The notes under the pieces were generated by a model. The model made no database searches and was not told the DNA's origin. It worked only from the letters and a program-made list of their open reading frames with translations. Made by a program: the position numbers and the translations under genes. This document shows positions 1-8,159 of a stretch of 43,012 bases of DNA, in pieces. Location: contig CBDUBA010000027.1 of assembly GCA_965365275.1 (NCBI GenBank), positions 1 to 43,012 of the forward strand, written 5' to 3'. Positions within the stretch are counted from its first letter, which is position 1. Each line of letters begins with the position of its first letter. The DNA is from JAGTVG01 sp965365275 (GTDB lineage: Bacteria; Bacteroidota; Bacteroidia; Cytophagales; Cyclobacteriaceae).

Positions 1-116
1 AAAGAAATGAGCAAACTGACCGAGATGCCTATGGTCAATCCGAAAATATTTATGAATGAATAAAACTTGTATCTGAAAATATTGCGAAAGGCAATCTTGA
101 AATAATTTTTAAACAT
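1..116 (-). CDS. FtsX/MacB-type ABC permease, N-terminal fragment cut by window edge
   Basis: Only the first 38 codons are inside the window, read leftwards from an ATG at 116-114. The peptide begins MFKNYFKIAFRNIFRYKFYS and continues with a hydrophobic FINIFGLTIGISVSLLIS segment, the typical start of Bacteroidota FtsX-like permeases of the MacB/LolC superfamily: a short basic amphipathic stretch, then the first membrane helix. The complete permease at 10437 begins with an analogous sequence, so this is probably a second paralogous exporter subunit. It lies 90 bases downstream of the PycTM-like gene on the same strand, with a perfect inverted repeat between them. The family assignment is firm; substrate and partners cannot be seen. 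Confidence 0.8.
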   Translation of the reverse strand, partial: MFKNYFKIAFRNIFRYKFYSFINIFGLTIGISVSLLIS

Positions 117-152
117 AGTTTTCCCTTTAATTCCTATGTTTTAGATGAGAAC

Positions 153-180
153 TTTAACTTGAAGGTTGCAAAAAGTTAAA
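153..180. promoter_or_regulatory. 8-bp inverted repeat upstream of the partial permease
   Basis: TTTAACTT (153-160) and AAGTTAAA (173-180) are perfect inverted complements separated by 12 bases. The element lies between the stop of the PycTM-like gene at 207 and the permease start at 116. No clear T-tract follows in either direction, so an operator or RNA hairpin is as likely as a terminator. Confidence 0.3.
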
Positions 181-206
181 AAATAATTTCGATTTAAGTA
201 TATCCT

Positions 207-782
207 TTAATTGCCTAAAACAAACATTAGCAGGAAGGTGAGTACACTGAATACAAATCCATACATAAAGATCAGGTAAGCTATACTCAGGAGATGGTAC
301 TTCCGTTTTAATACCTTGCCCTGATTGTAAATATCGATAGTCATATTCTTATAAATGGAATCTTTGGATTTCAGAAGCTGGTCCATCTCATCCATGTACT
401 CATCCATAGTCTTTTTAGAGATCGTTCCAAAAAACAACATCGAAGTATTTTTGGAGGTAATATCTACCTCTCCCCTCTTATTTCGGATGATGTGTGGGCG
501 TGCAGCCTGAATTGCATAAACAACAGACATAAGACAGGTAAGCACGATTAAAGTAACGGGTAATACGATATTTGCTTTATCATATCCAATACTGTCATTA
601 ACAAATCCATAACCGGTTATCGAGATGATCACAGAAATAATTATGGAATTTATGCTGATGATCATATTGGCTTTATTATCTGCAATCTGGATCAGGTTGA
701 TCTGATTTCTGAAAGTTACCCGGAAAAGCGTCTCCCTACCCCGACCTCCGGATTTTTGACTCATGTAAGAATACGACTGCAT
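207..782 (-). CDS. PycTM-like membrane protein (Pycsar effector family, formerly DUF5706)
   Basis: A 191-residue protein with three predicted membrane helices at about 38-60, 70-93 and 164-189. The conserved stretch at 25-45 (RNQINLIQIADNKANMIISIN) resembles the ADxKA...N signature of the PycTM domain, and a second conserved-looking region is around Y152 to Y170. In Pycsar antiphage defence, PycTM proteins sense cCMP or cUMP made by a dedicated cyclase and disrupt the inner membrane. No cyclase gene lies within reach here, and stand-alone homologues are common in Bacteroidota, so a defence role is not shown. The start is an ATG at 782; a second in-frame ATG is at codon 7. I recognise the family from sequence motifs only. 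Confidence 0.72.
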   Translation of the reverse strand: MQSYSYMSQKSGGRGRETLFRVTFRNQINLIQIADNKANMIISINSIIISVIISITGYGFVNDSIGYDKANIVLPVTLIVLTCLMSVVYAIQAARPHIIRNKRGEVDITSKNTSMLFFGTISKKTMDEYMDEMDQLLKSKDSIYKNMTIDIYNQGKVLKRKYHLLSIAYLIFMYGFVFSVLTFLLMFVLGN

Positions 783-962
783 AATATAGTGGTAATTAGT
801 GTTTGGTCGCTAAAATTAGTCAATATTTATATTATTGATAAATTTTTTAGCAAATCTATTTTAAAGTATAAAATATTAATTCTGAGGCAGAAGCCAATAT
901 CCCTGAAGAATCATTATTAGAAGAATGATTAATGAATCATAGGCCATATGAAGACTATCGGT

Positions 963-1985
963 CTACTTAATGATCTGTCTGATCTGGATATTCCTATACT
1001 TCACCTTATCATGATCACCCTGCAGGTAGATGGGCCCTGGCAAAGACTCATCTGAAGTAAGCGCTCCACCTGTTATTCCTTTTACAGGCTGATTATCAAT
1101 TATAGTTATTCCATTCAGTATAACAGTCAGATGCCTGTCACACAGGGTGATGTCCATAGTCTGCCATTCTCCTGCTGGTTTCTCAGCATTGACGGCCGGG
1201 ATAATCCTGCTGTACAGGGCCCCCATATGGTGTGAATTCTGTGGCAATCCATAACTGTCATATACCTGGATCTCATAGATGCCTCGTAAATACACCCCGC
1301 TGTTTCCATTTTTTGGAACATTGACATCCAGTGTCAGGTTAAAATCTGCAAACTCCTGCTCTGTTCTTAGATTTCCATATCGAATATGTGGTTTACCTTC
1401 TTCCTGAACAGGATCATTTTCCAGGATCCCATCTTTTACAAAAAATCCATTTGTGGAATTGGGATCCACCATTTTCCAACCTGCCAGATCCTTCCCGTTA
1501 AACAGGCTGATCTTATCCCCATATTTCACTTTCGTCAGATCCGGAGCCGGAGGCAAAGGAGGATTCTTTTTTCCTGAAACCGGTTCTTCCCTCACGCCCA
1601 ATCCATCATATTCAGGCGTATAGTATGCTCCGGTCAGGTTGTCTCCTTGTGCGGTTAATACCATGTAGGAAGTAAGCGTTTGTGTTAAAACAGCTTCACC
1701 CACTGCATTTTTCTTTCGTATTATATCACTGTTTCTCGTCAATATGAGATTATCACCATCCATGTACACGTTATCCAGCGGAAATACACTGGCCCAGCCC
1801 CATAGCATATCACATACAAGGTATCCATCCTCTTGGCGGACCTCAATCCACCCGGGAACATTGTTCGGCAGCGTTAAGGCCCAGCTACCAAGAAAAGGAC
1901 CGGGATCATTGGATGCTTTCAGAAAAGGGGAACTGATCATCATGGTGGCAACCACAATGCCGAAAATCAAAATGGATTTTTTCAT
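963..1985 (-). CDS. Exported DUF1080 (3-keto-disaccharide hydrolase-type) protein
   Basis: A 340-residue protein with a Sec signal peptide (residues 1 to about 25). An N-terminal beta-rich region (about 27-135) is followed by a proline-rich linker (PPLPPAPDL) and a C-terminal DUF1080 domain (about 155-338). The domain shows the usual opening SLFNGKDLAGWK, the central SGVYLRGIYEIQVYDSYG and the closing GPIYLQGDHDKVKYRNIQI. DUF1080 domains adopt a concanavalin-like fold; some members act on 3-keto sugars and many are uncharacterised. It is probably periplasmic or surface exposed and works on a carbohydrate. A hairpin terminator separates it from the upstream dipeptidase gene, so it probably has its own promoter. 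The exact substrate is unknown. Confidence 0.82.
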   Translation of the reverse strand: MKKSILIFGIVVATMMISSPFLKASNDPGPFLGSWALTLPNNVPGWIEVRQEDGYLVCDMLWGWASVFPLDNVYMDGDNLILTRNSDIIRKKNAVGEAVLTQTLTSYMVLTAQGDNLTGAYYTPEYDGLGVREEPVSGKKNPPLPPAPDLTKVKYGDKISLFNGKDLAGWKMVDPNSTNGFFVKDGILENDPVQEEGKPHIRYGNLRTEQEFADFNLTLDVNVPKNGNSGVYLRGIYEIQVYDSYGLPQNSHHMGALYSRIIPAVNAEKPAGEWQTMDITLCDRHLTVILNGITIIDNQPVKGITGGALTSDESLPGPIYLQGDHDKVKYRNIQIRQIIK

Positions 1986-2046
1986 CTTTTTATATTTTTA
2001 CATGTTAATAGTTCAAAGATCGGATTAAAAAAATTCCTGAATAATA

Positions 2047-2091
2047 TGGAATAACAAAAATATGATATCCGGATATCTTTTATCCGATATC
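2047..2091 (-). terminator. Intrinsic terminator-like hairpin after the M19 dipeptidase gene
   Basis: GATATCCGGAT (2064-2074) pairs with ATCCGATATC (2082-2091), giving a ten-base-pair stem with one bulged base and a seven-base loop. On the minus strand, the direction of the dipeptidase gene ending at 2151, the stem is followed by ATATTTTTGTTATT, a U-rich tail. The left arm also contains the perfect 14-bp palindrome GATATCCGGATATC (2064-2077), so a regulatory role upstream of the DUF1080 gene is possible as well. Confidence 0.55.
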
Positions 2092-2150
2092 GATAACATT
2101 AATTGCCCTTTGTACTATGAGAAGCCTGATGTATGGAAATGCAATTTCCA

Positions 2151-3359
2151 TTATGCTTCCTGTCGGAGTTTTTCAGCTACTTCCTCCGCTTCTTTCCACA
2201 CTCTCAAGAAATTACCGGCCCATATCTTCTGAATATCTTCTTCGCTATATCCCCTTTCAAGCAATACCCTGATCAGATTAGGATACATCGAAACATCAGT
2301 GAGTCCCTCCGGTAGATTACTAACACCGTCATAATCAGATCCGATTCCAACATGGTCTATTCCAACCAGTTTAACAACATGATCGATATGATCCGCTACT
2401 TCTTCCACATGACCAATAGGAACATCATTTTCCAACATATATTTTTTTATATAGGCTCTTCGTTCATCAGAAGTCATGCTTGACCTGTCAATATTATCCC
2501 AGGCTTTGGACATTTTCTGTTGATGTTCACCATTGATAAAATATGTGCCAAAGTTGATCTGAATTACACCTCCGTTTTCTGCAAGTTTCCTGATCATATC
2601 ATCACTCATATTTCTTTCGAATCCAGGTGTATAATGCCTGCAGGATGAATGAGTTGCTACCAGGGGGGCTTTTGTTATATCAACGACCTGATAAAATGTA
2701 CTGTCACTAACATGGGAAATGTCAACTAGTATCCCCAGGCGGTTCATTTCTTGGACCACTTCTTTTCCGAAGGGGCTTAATCCATTCCAGTGCTTATCAG
2801 GATCATAGGATGAATCACATATTTGGTTCCACCTGGAATGACAGAGTGTAATGTATCGTATACCTCTTTCATAAAAGTATTGGAGATTTTGAATATCCTC
2901 TTCAATAGGGGCTCCATTTTCCATCCCCATAGGAAGAGATAGGAGACCTTTTGCAAATTGATCCGTGACGTCAGCTACTGAGAAAGCCATGGCATATTTA
3001 TCCGGCCATTTTTGGGCAAACCCGTAAACCAGGTCAATTAATTCATCAGCCTTTTCTTTTGCCCCGCCTGTTTCCTGATAATTGGCTCCAACATAAATAG
3101 ACATGAAAGACACATCCAATCCTCCTTTTCTTGCCCTTTCATAATCAAAATGTCCTTTTTCAGTCCTTTTAGAAATATCTTCCCATTCTTCAACCAGTCT
3201 GTAAGGAACATCGATATGCGTATCTATGAGCATAAACTCACGGCTTAGGCGCTCGGCTTTTTCAATGGATGTTTCGGTTTCAACTCCTTTTGCATGCTGC
3301 ACAGGAGATTTACAGGCAAGGACCAACAGAAAGGGAAAAAGGATTAAAACACGCTTCAT
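2151..3359 (-). CDS. Membrane dipeptidase, peptidase family M19, lipoprotein
   Basis: A 402-residue protein with a lipoprotein signal ending in LVLAC (Cys16). The M19 (renal dipeptidase) fold is evident: the first zinc motif THID with H48 and D50, the region around E147 (MGMENG) that supplies the bridging glutamate, H216 in DISHVSD, H237 in THSS, and the C-terminal VGIDHVGIGSDYDG. Family members are binuclear zinc enzymes that hydrolyse dipeptides, including D-amino acid containing ones. Here it should act on the periplasmic face or the cell surface, probably in peptide scavenging or peptidoglycan peptide turnover. The start is an ATG at 3359. It is transcribed alone or with upstream genes outside a clear operon, since the next gene upstream is on the other strand. 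Confidence 0.92.
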   Translation of the reverse strand: MKRVLILFPFLLVLACKSPVQHAKGVETETSIEKAERLSREFMLIDTHIDVPYRLVEEWEDISKRTEKGHFDYERARKGGLDVSFMSIYVGANYQETGGAKEKADELIDLVYGFAQKWPDKYAMAFSVADVTDQFAKGLLSLPMGMENGAPIEEDIQNLQYFYERGIRYITLCHSRWNQICDSSYDPDKHWNGLSPFGKEVVQEMNRLGILVDISHVSDSTFYQVVDITKAPLVATHSSCRHYTPGFERNMSDDMIRKLAENGGVIQINFGTYFINGEHQQKMSKAWDNIDRSSMTSDERRAYIKKYMLENDVPIGHVEEVADHIDHVVKLVGIDHVGIGSDYDGVSNLPEGLTDVSMYPNLIRVLLERGYSEEDIQKIWAGNFLRVWKEAEEVAEKLRQEA

Positions 3360-3564
3360 TTATTTGAATTCGAAATGGATTGATGAAATAATTGAGCAGC
3401 AATTATACGTATTTTTTCCAATACTTCCCCGGGCTGGGTGGATGAATGATTTTCAGTTAAATAAAAAGGGGAAACACACTTTTTACCATCGATCGTAATA
3501 TGTGAAATTTTTTGGATCTTCAACAAAAAAAAATTATATTGAATAACAGTAAAATCCTATTATT

Positions 3565-4155
3565 ATGGAAGTCTCAAAGATAAAACACCGGAACGACCGC
3601 AGGGATTTTTTATCCAAATTTTTACCGGCAGGAATGATCTCCTGTATCTTTTGTCCTAAAATGCTGGCTGCGGCTCAGAAAGATCACTCAGCTGGAATCC
3701 TTAATCCGGATGATCCCTACAAAGAAAGATCGGAAATGTCGTATGAATCCATTTTTAACTTTGCTTTCAGGGACCACCTGATCCCTATTCTAAAGGAGTT
3801 ATCAACACGATATTCAAGGGAGGAGTTTCTGGAGATGATGAAGGAAACTGCCTCACAGGCATTTACCCGAAAAGACGTGATGGATAAATCAAACAATAAC
3901 CTGAACCAGGTATTCTGGAAACATGTCATTGAAAGGGAAGTTGTCGAGGATAGTGATACGGCATTTGAACTTAAGATCACAAAATGTTTATGGGAAAAAG
4001 TTTACCGTGAAGCAGATGCTACGGATATTGGTTACTCAATCGTCTGTCATACCGATTTCGCTACGGCAGAAGCCTCAAAACAGAAACTGATCCGGACAAA
4101 AACCTTGATGCAGGGAGATGATTGCTGTAATCACCGTTGGATTTACAAAACATGA
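3565..4155 (+). CDS. L-2-amino-thiazoline-4-carboxylate hydrolase-like protein with Tat-type signal
   Basis: A 196-residue protein. Its C-terminal half matches the pattern of the ATC hydrolase family: Cys161 and Asp164 in the CHTDFATAEA stretch, then R177, T178, G184 and a Cys187-Cys188-x-His190 motif near the end. The prototype opens the thiazoline ring of ATC in a Pseudomonas cysteine synthesis pathway, but most homologues have no known substrate. The N-terminus holds an RRDFLSK twin-arginine motif (residues 12-18) and a hydrophobic stretch ending in AAAQ, so Tat export is likely. It stands alone on the plus strand among minus-strand genes and is convergent with the Nramp-like gene, with 41 bases between stops. 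Confidence 0.68.
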   Translation: MEVSKIKHRNDRRDFLSKFLPAGMISCIFCPKMLAAAQKDHSAGILNPDDPYKERSEMSYESIFNFAFRDHLIPILKELSTRYSREEFLEMMKETASQAFTRKDVMDKSNNNLNQVFWKHVIEREVVEDSDTAFELKITKCLWEKVYREADATDIGYSIVCHTDFATAEASKQKLIRTKTLMQGDDCCNHRWIYKT

Positions 4156-4196
4156 TTTCAATTTTCGCAACTCAGGTTTACGATAAATTTATTGCA

Positions 4197-5420
4197 TTAG
4201 AACAGATCAATTAATGCAAAATAGGTTGTTATCAGTGAGAAAATAATAACTGCAATTAGTCCAAGCTGTAGTTTTAACTTTGCCCTGTTCTCTCCCATCA
4301 GGTTATCGTCTACAATGAGGAAAAGTATGGGTATCGCTACCGCAGGCAGTATCATGGCCTGAAAGGCCTGAGAAAAAATCATCATGGCTGGAGGGGTCTT
4401 TTCTATAAAGATCAAACCGAATCCAAAAAGAAGGCCAATCCCCCCCAAGATTCGGAACATAGGCGACTTTATATCCCTGGGCTTCCCGGCTATGTCAGCT
4501 ATCAGCCAAGGGGCAATTAAGATTATTGGAAAGACAGTGGATAATCCCGCCCCGACAATACCAAGGATAAGGATAAATGCAGCCACCTTACCCCCCAGAG
4601 GTTCGAACAACTGAATCATCTCAACAGTGGTATCCAGTGACATATCCATTACAAACAGGGTGCCGGCAGAAACAGCCATTATAATACCACTGAGTAAGAG
4701 CATCATCGAGGATGATACAAAAGCATCCTTTTTTTCATCCTTTAAATTATTGATTGTCCATCCCTTTTCGACGACCACGGTACTCCGGACTATAAAAACA
4801 GCGGCCGAACAAGTGGTTCCTGCCATCGCAGCGATCAATTGCAGGGCCCCTTTCTCCTGGGGAATACGAGGGATCATTCCGCTGGCAATCGCCCCAAAAT
4901 CCGGTTTTACAAGAAAAAATACCAGTATAAAACACAGCCCCATGAGGATCACAAAAAAAGTAAGTATTTTCTCGAAGACTTTGTATTTGCCAAACCATAA
5001 TAAAGCAAATAATCCTAAAACAAGAATCACAGTGATCCGGAAAGCATCGGCATGCCCCCAGCCCATCAAACGGATACCTTCAATGATTAGGTCAACAACG
5101 ATGCCCATTACCCCCATTACAGCGAGTAATTCACCGGTAACCAGAGCTATTAAAATATATATTGAAAGCACCGGCCCAATAAAAAAATTCTTCCTGATGT
5201 TGTATAAGGCCGTTTTTCCGGTAACCAGGGTAACCTGCCCATAGGCAATCATCAGGATATATGTAAAAATTGCAGAAAGGATCAGCGCCCAGAAAAGGGT
5301 CATCCCGTAATTGGCTCCTGCCTTGGCCATGGTAGTTATACTGCCCGTTCCAATATTATACCCGATCAGGAACAAACCAGGGCCTACGGCAGAAAGGGCA
5401 ATTAAAATCTTTCTTTTCAT
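4197..5420 (-). CDS. Nramp-superfamily membrane transporter lacking the canonical metal ligands
   Basis: A 407-residue protein with about eleven membrane helices. It starts KRKILIALSAVGPGLFLIGYN, close to the first helix of Nramp (SLC11) transporters, and keeps the family spacing and the GxxxVVVEKGW region after helix 6. However, the DPGN sequence of helix 1, which supplies metal-binding Asp and Asn, is replaced by roughly NIGTGS, and the MPH motif of helix 6 is replaced by TTCSA. Manganese/iron coordination as in classic Nramp is therefore unlikely. The known magnesium-transporting branch keeps the Asp and Asn, so this may be a different clade. It lies 131 bases downstream of the NagA-like gene on the same strand. 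The fold is well supported; the substrate is open. Confidence 0.75.
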   Translation of the reverse strand: MKRKILIALSAVGPGLFLIGYNIGTGSITTMAKAGANYGMTLFWALILSAIFTYILMIAYGQVTLVTGKTALYNIRKNFFIGPVLSIYILIALVTGELLAVMGVMGIVVDLIIEGIRLMGWGHADAFRITVILVLGLFALLWFGKYKVFEKILTFFVILMGLCFILVFFLVKPDFGAIASGMIPRIPQEKGALQLIAAMAGTTCSAAVFIVRSTVVVEKGWTINNLKDEKKDAFVSSSMMLLLSGIIMAVSAGTLFVMDMSLDTTVEMIQLFEPLGGKVAAFILILGIVGAGLSTVFPIILIAPWLIADIAGKPRDIKSPMFRILGGIGLLFGFGLIFIEKTPPAMMIFSQAFQAMILPAVAIPILFLIVDDNLMGENRAKLKLQLGLIAVIIFSLITTYFALIDLF

Positions 5421-5551
5421 CTGTTTAAAATTTTTAGATTCCTAAATGTTCAAAAAATTTGAAGACATTCAGCAACTCAAATAAATATTAATCATTCTTT
5501 TTTGTGAGTTTAGAATGAAGAAAATTTATCCTCGTATCATACTATAAAAAA

Positions 5552-6793
5552 TCATTTATTCCGCTGATATACCACATCACCTTTAAGGATGGTTTGCTGT
5601 ATAACAATTTCACCTTCCTCAATAGTAAAAAGTATTAAATCGGCCCTTAATCCTTCCTTCAGCATACCCCGGTCATTAAGGTTATAGACCTTTGCAGGCG
5701 TAGCTGTTGCCATCATGAGGGATTCTTCCAGGCTACAACCAGCCATACCCATCATATTCTTTACACCTGTTCTTACCGGGAATGATGCTCCCGCCAGGAC
5801 ATTCTGTGCAGGATATTTTAACATCCCGTCTTCTGTCATCACCACCTCTTTTCCATTCCAGCTGTAGGTACCAGCCGGCATACCGGCGAGTTCCGTAGCA
5901 TCGGAGACCAGCATCAGGTGTTCAGGACCTTTTACCTTATAAAATACACGAAGCTCTTCCTTTCTCAGGTGGTGCCCATCAGCTATTATACTGGGTATTA
6001 GGAAGTCATTGGATAATTGTGGCCAGATTGGATTATCATGCCTGTGTATTGTATTCGCACATCCGTTTCCAAGATGAGTGGATACCCTTGCTCCCAGTTT
6101 AACAGCTTCCTCCACCTGGTCGGCGGTGGCATTATGATGGGCCAGGGAAATGCCTATCCCCAGCTCCCGGCATTTTTTAATAAACTCCATTGCTCCATCT
6201 ATCTCCGGTGCTACCCCTACCTGGATTATTTTACCCCCTGCAGCTTCATAAAAGGCTTTAAATTCTTCCCAATCCGGTAATCTAACCCATTCCTTGGCAT
6301 GGGCCCCTCTATATCCATCTATGGGAGATATGTATGGCCCCTCCAGAAAATATCCCGGGATGGAATTTGATAATCGTGGCTTTTCTCCAACCGCCATGTT
6401 TAAAGCTTTCAGATTTTCCACGATTAATTCAGATGGGTTGGTGATGATGGTAGGGAAAAATGTAGTTACCCCTTCACGCCACAAAGCCTGAGTTAATTCT
6501 TCAATTTTCTGCCGGGTCAATCCTTCCCTATTGAAACTCACCGAGGCGTATCCATTGACCTGGGTATCTATAAGGCCTGGAGCTATATAGATCTTCTCTT
6601 TTTCTATAACTGGTTCTATGTTATTGATACGATCAATCAATCCACCTTCTACTGCAATCTCCACATAAGTAGTATGATCGGGAAGGTATCCTGAAAATGT
6701 AGTATTTTGAGCATTCGTATTTGAATTCAACATGAGCAGAAAATATAGTATAAACAAGAATAATTGAAGGGTTTTAATAATCAGATGTCTCAT
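5552..6793 (-). CDS. Exported N-acetylglucosamine-6-phosphate deacetylase (NagA)-like amidohydrolase
   Basis: A 413-residue protein from the ATG at 6793; an upstream TTG at 6823 would overlap the kinase gene and is less likely. Residues 1-28 form a signal peptide ending NTNAQ, which is unusual because NagA is cytoplasmic. The amidohydrolase core keeps the NagA pattern: PGLIDTQVNG (72-81), metal ligand E151 in FLEGP, H219 in AHHNAT, H240 in STHLGN, the ADGHH region (271-275) and the catalytic-type D298 in SDATELAG. NagA removes acetate from GlcNAc-6-P; a periplasmic version would more plausibly act on an unphosphorylated amino sugar or another N-acyl compound. It starts four bases after the histidine kinase stop, so it is probably in the same operon. 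Confidence 0.85.
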   Translation of the reverse strand: MRHLIIKTLQLFLFILYFLLMLNSNTNAQNTTFSGYLPDHTTYVEIAVEGGLIDRINNIEPVIEKEKIYIAPGLIDTQVNGYASVSFNREGLTRQKIEELTQALWREGVTTFFPTIITNPSELIVENLKALNMAVGEKPRLSNSIPGYFLEGPYISPIDGYRGAHAKEWVRLPDWEEFKAFYEAAGGKIIQVGVAPEIDGAMEFIKKCRELGIGISLAHHNATADQVEEAVKLGARVSTHLGNGCANTIHRHDNPIWPQLSNDFLIPSIIADGHHLRKEELRVFYKVKGPEHLMLVSDATELAGMPAGTYSWNGKEVVMTEDGMLKYPAQNVLAGASFPVRTGVKNMMGMAGCSLEESLMMATATPAKVYNLNDRGMLKEGLRADLILFTIEEGEIVIQQTILKGDVVYQRNK

Positions 6794-6797
6794 AATT

Positions 6798-8159
6798 TCA
6801 TTTTTTTTGATTTGGAAGATCAATAGTAAAACGTGTTCCTTTATCTATCTCAGATTCAACCTTAATGCGGCCACCATGCTGAAGTATGACAAATTTAGAA
6901 AAACTCAACCCGATACCGGAGCCTTTATCTCTTGTAGAGAAAAAGGGAATAAAGATCTTTTTTCGGGTCTCCTGGTTAATACCTTTTCCATTATCCAATA
7001 CCTCTATTTTTATTCTGGAATTATTTTCTGAACAAATCACTTCTATCCTGGCGGCCGGCCGATCTTCAAGCGCATAAATACTATTTGTCAACAAGTTGAT
7101 CAGGACCTGAATCATTAGCTGCCGGTCGCAATATAGTTGAAGATCTTCCGGCTGTATATCTAAAGATAGTGAAATCTCCCTTTTTTCAAAATCAGCGGCT
7201 AACAGGGAGGCTACAGAATTACATAATTCTTTTAATGAGACATCCGCAAACTCCGGATGAGGAATGTCCGTTAGTTTTCGGTAAGCATCTACAAACTTCA
7301 AGATCCCTTCTGTTCTATTTTTAATTGTATATACTGACGATCTTACATCTTTAATATTATCTTCCGTTATCTCTGAAGGTCTCTTCTGATGGCCATTCTG
7401 CTTCTCTATCAGCATTAATATTGTATCCGTCAATGAAGTAAGCGGTGTGGCAGAATTCATGATCTCGTGGGTCAATATACGTATCAGTTTATACCAGGCC
7501 TCAATTTCTTTCTGTTCGATCTCATCCTGAATATCATAAAATGTAATGACTCTGCAATATTTCTCCATTAAAATCAGGGTATGGTTGTACACTGATAGCT
7601 GCTGTGTGCCTGACTCATCCCCTAATTCAACAAGCTTTCTACCATCTTCTACCATATCTTCCACCTGCCTGGTAAAATCTTCCCTGTGATTCTTTATATA
7701 ATTCCAGTCTTTTGTTCGTTCGATCTTCAGGAAATCAATGGCGGACTGGTTCATTAGCAATATTTCGGAATCCTCATTATAGGCGATTATTCCAAAACTG
7801 ATCTTATCAATAATGGCTTGTAATAACATAAACTGAGATTCCTTTTCGATCTTCACTTTGTTGAATGCAGCAATCACTTCCCTGAAAGAAGAGGCAAGGT
7901 CCCTGAAATCCCTGCCCAGTTTATCATCTGAAAAATTCACCGATACATCTCCGTATTTTATGGCCAATATAAACTTTGTCAACTCCTTATTGGACCGGCG
8001 GGCAAAACGGATCATTTCGATCATTTGCAGAATAATTATTGAGCCTACTATTAACTGTGAAAAAAAATACTCCGGTTTTGGAAAAATCATTCCGAATAAC
8101 AAGCTCATCAAGACAAGCAGCAGCACTCTTACGATAATATATGTCGTAAAGCGGTCCAT
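6798..8159 (-). CDS. Membrane sensor histidine kinase, NtrY/NtrB-like
   Basis: A 453-residue protein whose ATG overlaps the regulator's stop codon by one base (TGATG at 8161-8157). Two membrane helices (about 8-26 and 34-53) enclose only a few residues, so there is hardly any periplasmic sensor domain. A HAMP-like linker (about 58-105), a PAS-like domain (about 110-215), and a HisKA segment with phospho-acceptor His231 in LTHEIMNSATPL follow. The ATPase domain has the N box (INLLTNSIYAL), DNGKGI, the F box FIPFFSTR and GSGIGLSFS. It should phosphorylate the adjacent NtrC-type regulator. The signal is probably sensed in the membrane or cytoplasm through the PAS domain. Confidence 0.93.
   Translation of the reverse strand: MDRFTTYIIVRVLLLVLMSLLFGMIFPKPEYFFSQLIVGSIIILQMIEMIRFARRSNKELTKFILAIKYGDVSVNFSDDKLGRDFRDLASSFREVIAAFNKVKIEKESQFMLLQAIIDKISFGIIAYNEDSEILLMNQSAIDFLKIERTKDWNYIKNHREDFTRQVEDMVEDGRKLVELGDESGTQQLSVYNHTLILMEKYCRVITFYDIQDEIEQKEIEAWYKLIRILTHEIMNSATPLTSLTDTILMLIEKQNGHQKRPSEITEDNIKDVRSSVYTIKNRTEGILKFVDAYRKLTDIPHPEFADVSLKELCNSVASLLAADFEKREISLSLDIQPEDLQLYCDRQLMIQVLINLLTNSIYALEDRPAARIEVICSENNSRIKIEVLDNGKGINQETRKKIFIPFFSTRDKGSGIGLSFSKFVILQHGGRIKVESEIDKGTRFTIDLPNQKK

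Noticed and set aside
909..930. Hairpin AATCATT/AATGATT after the DUF1080 gene.
   Set aside because: Seven-base stem with an eight-base loop but no T-run on the minus strand after it; a terminator call would be weak.
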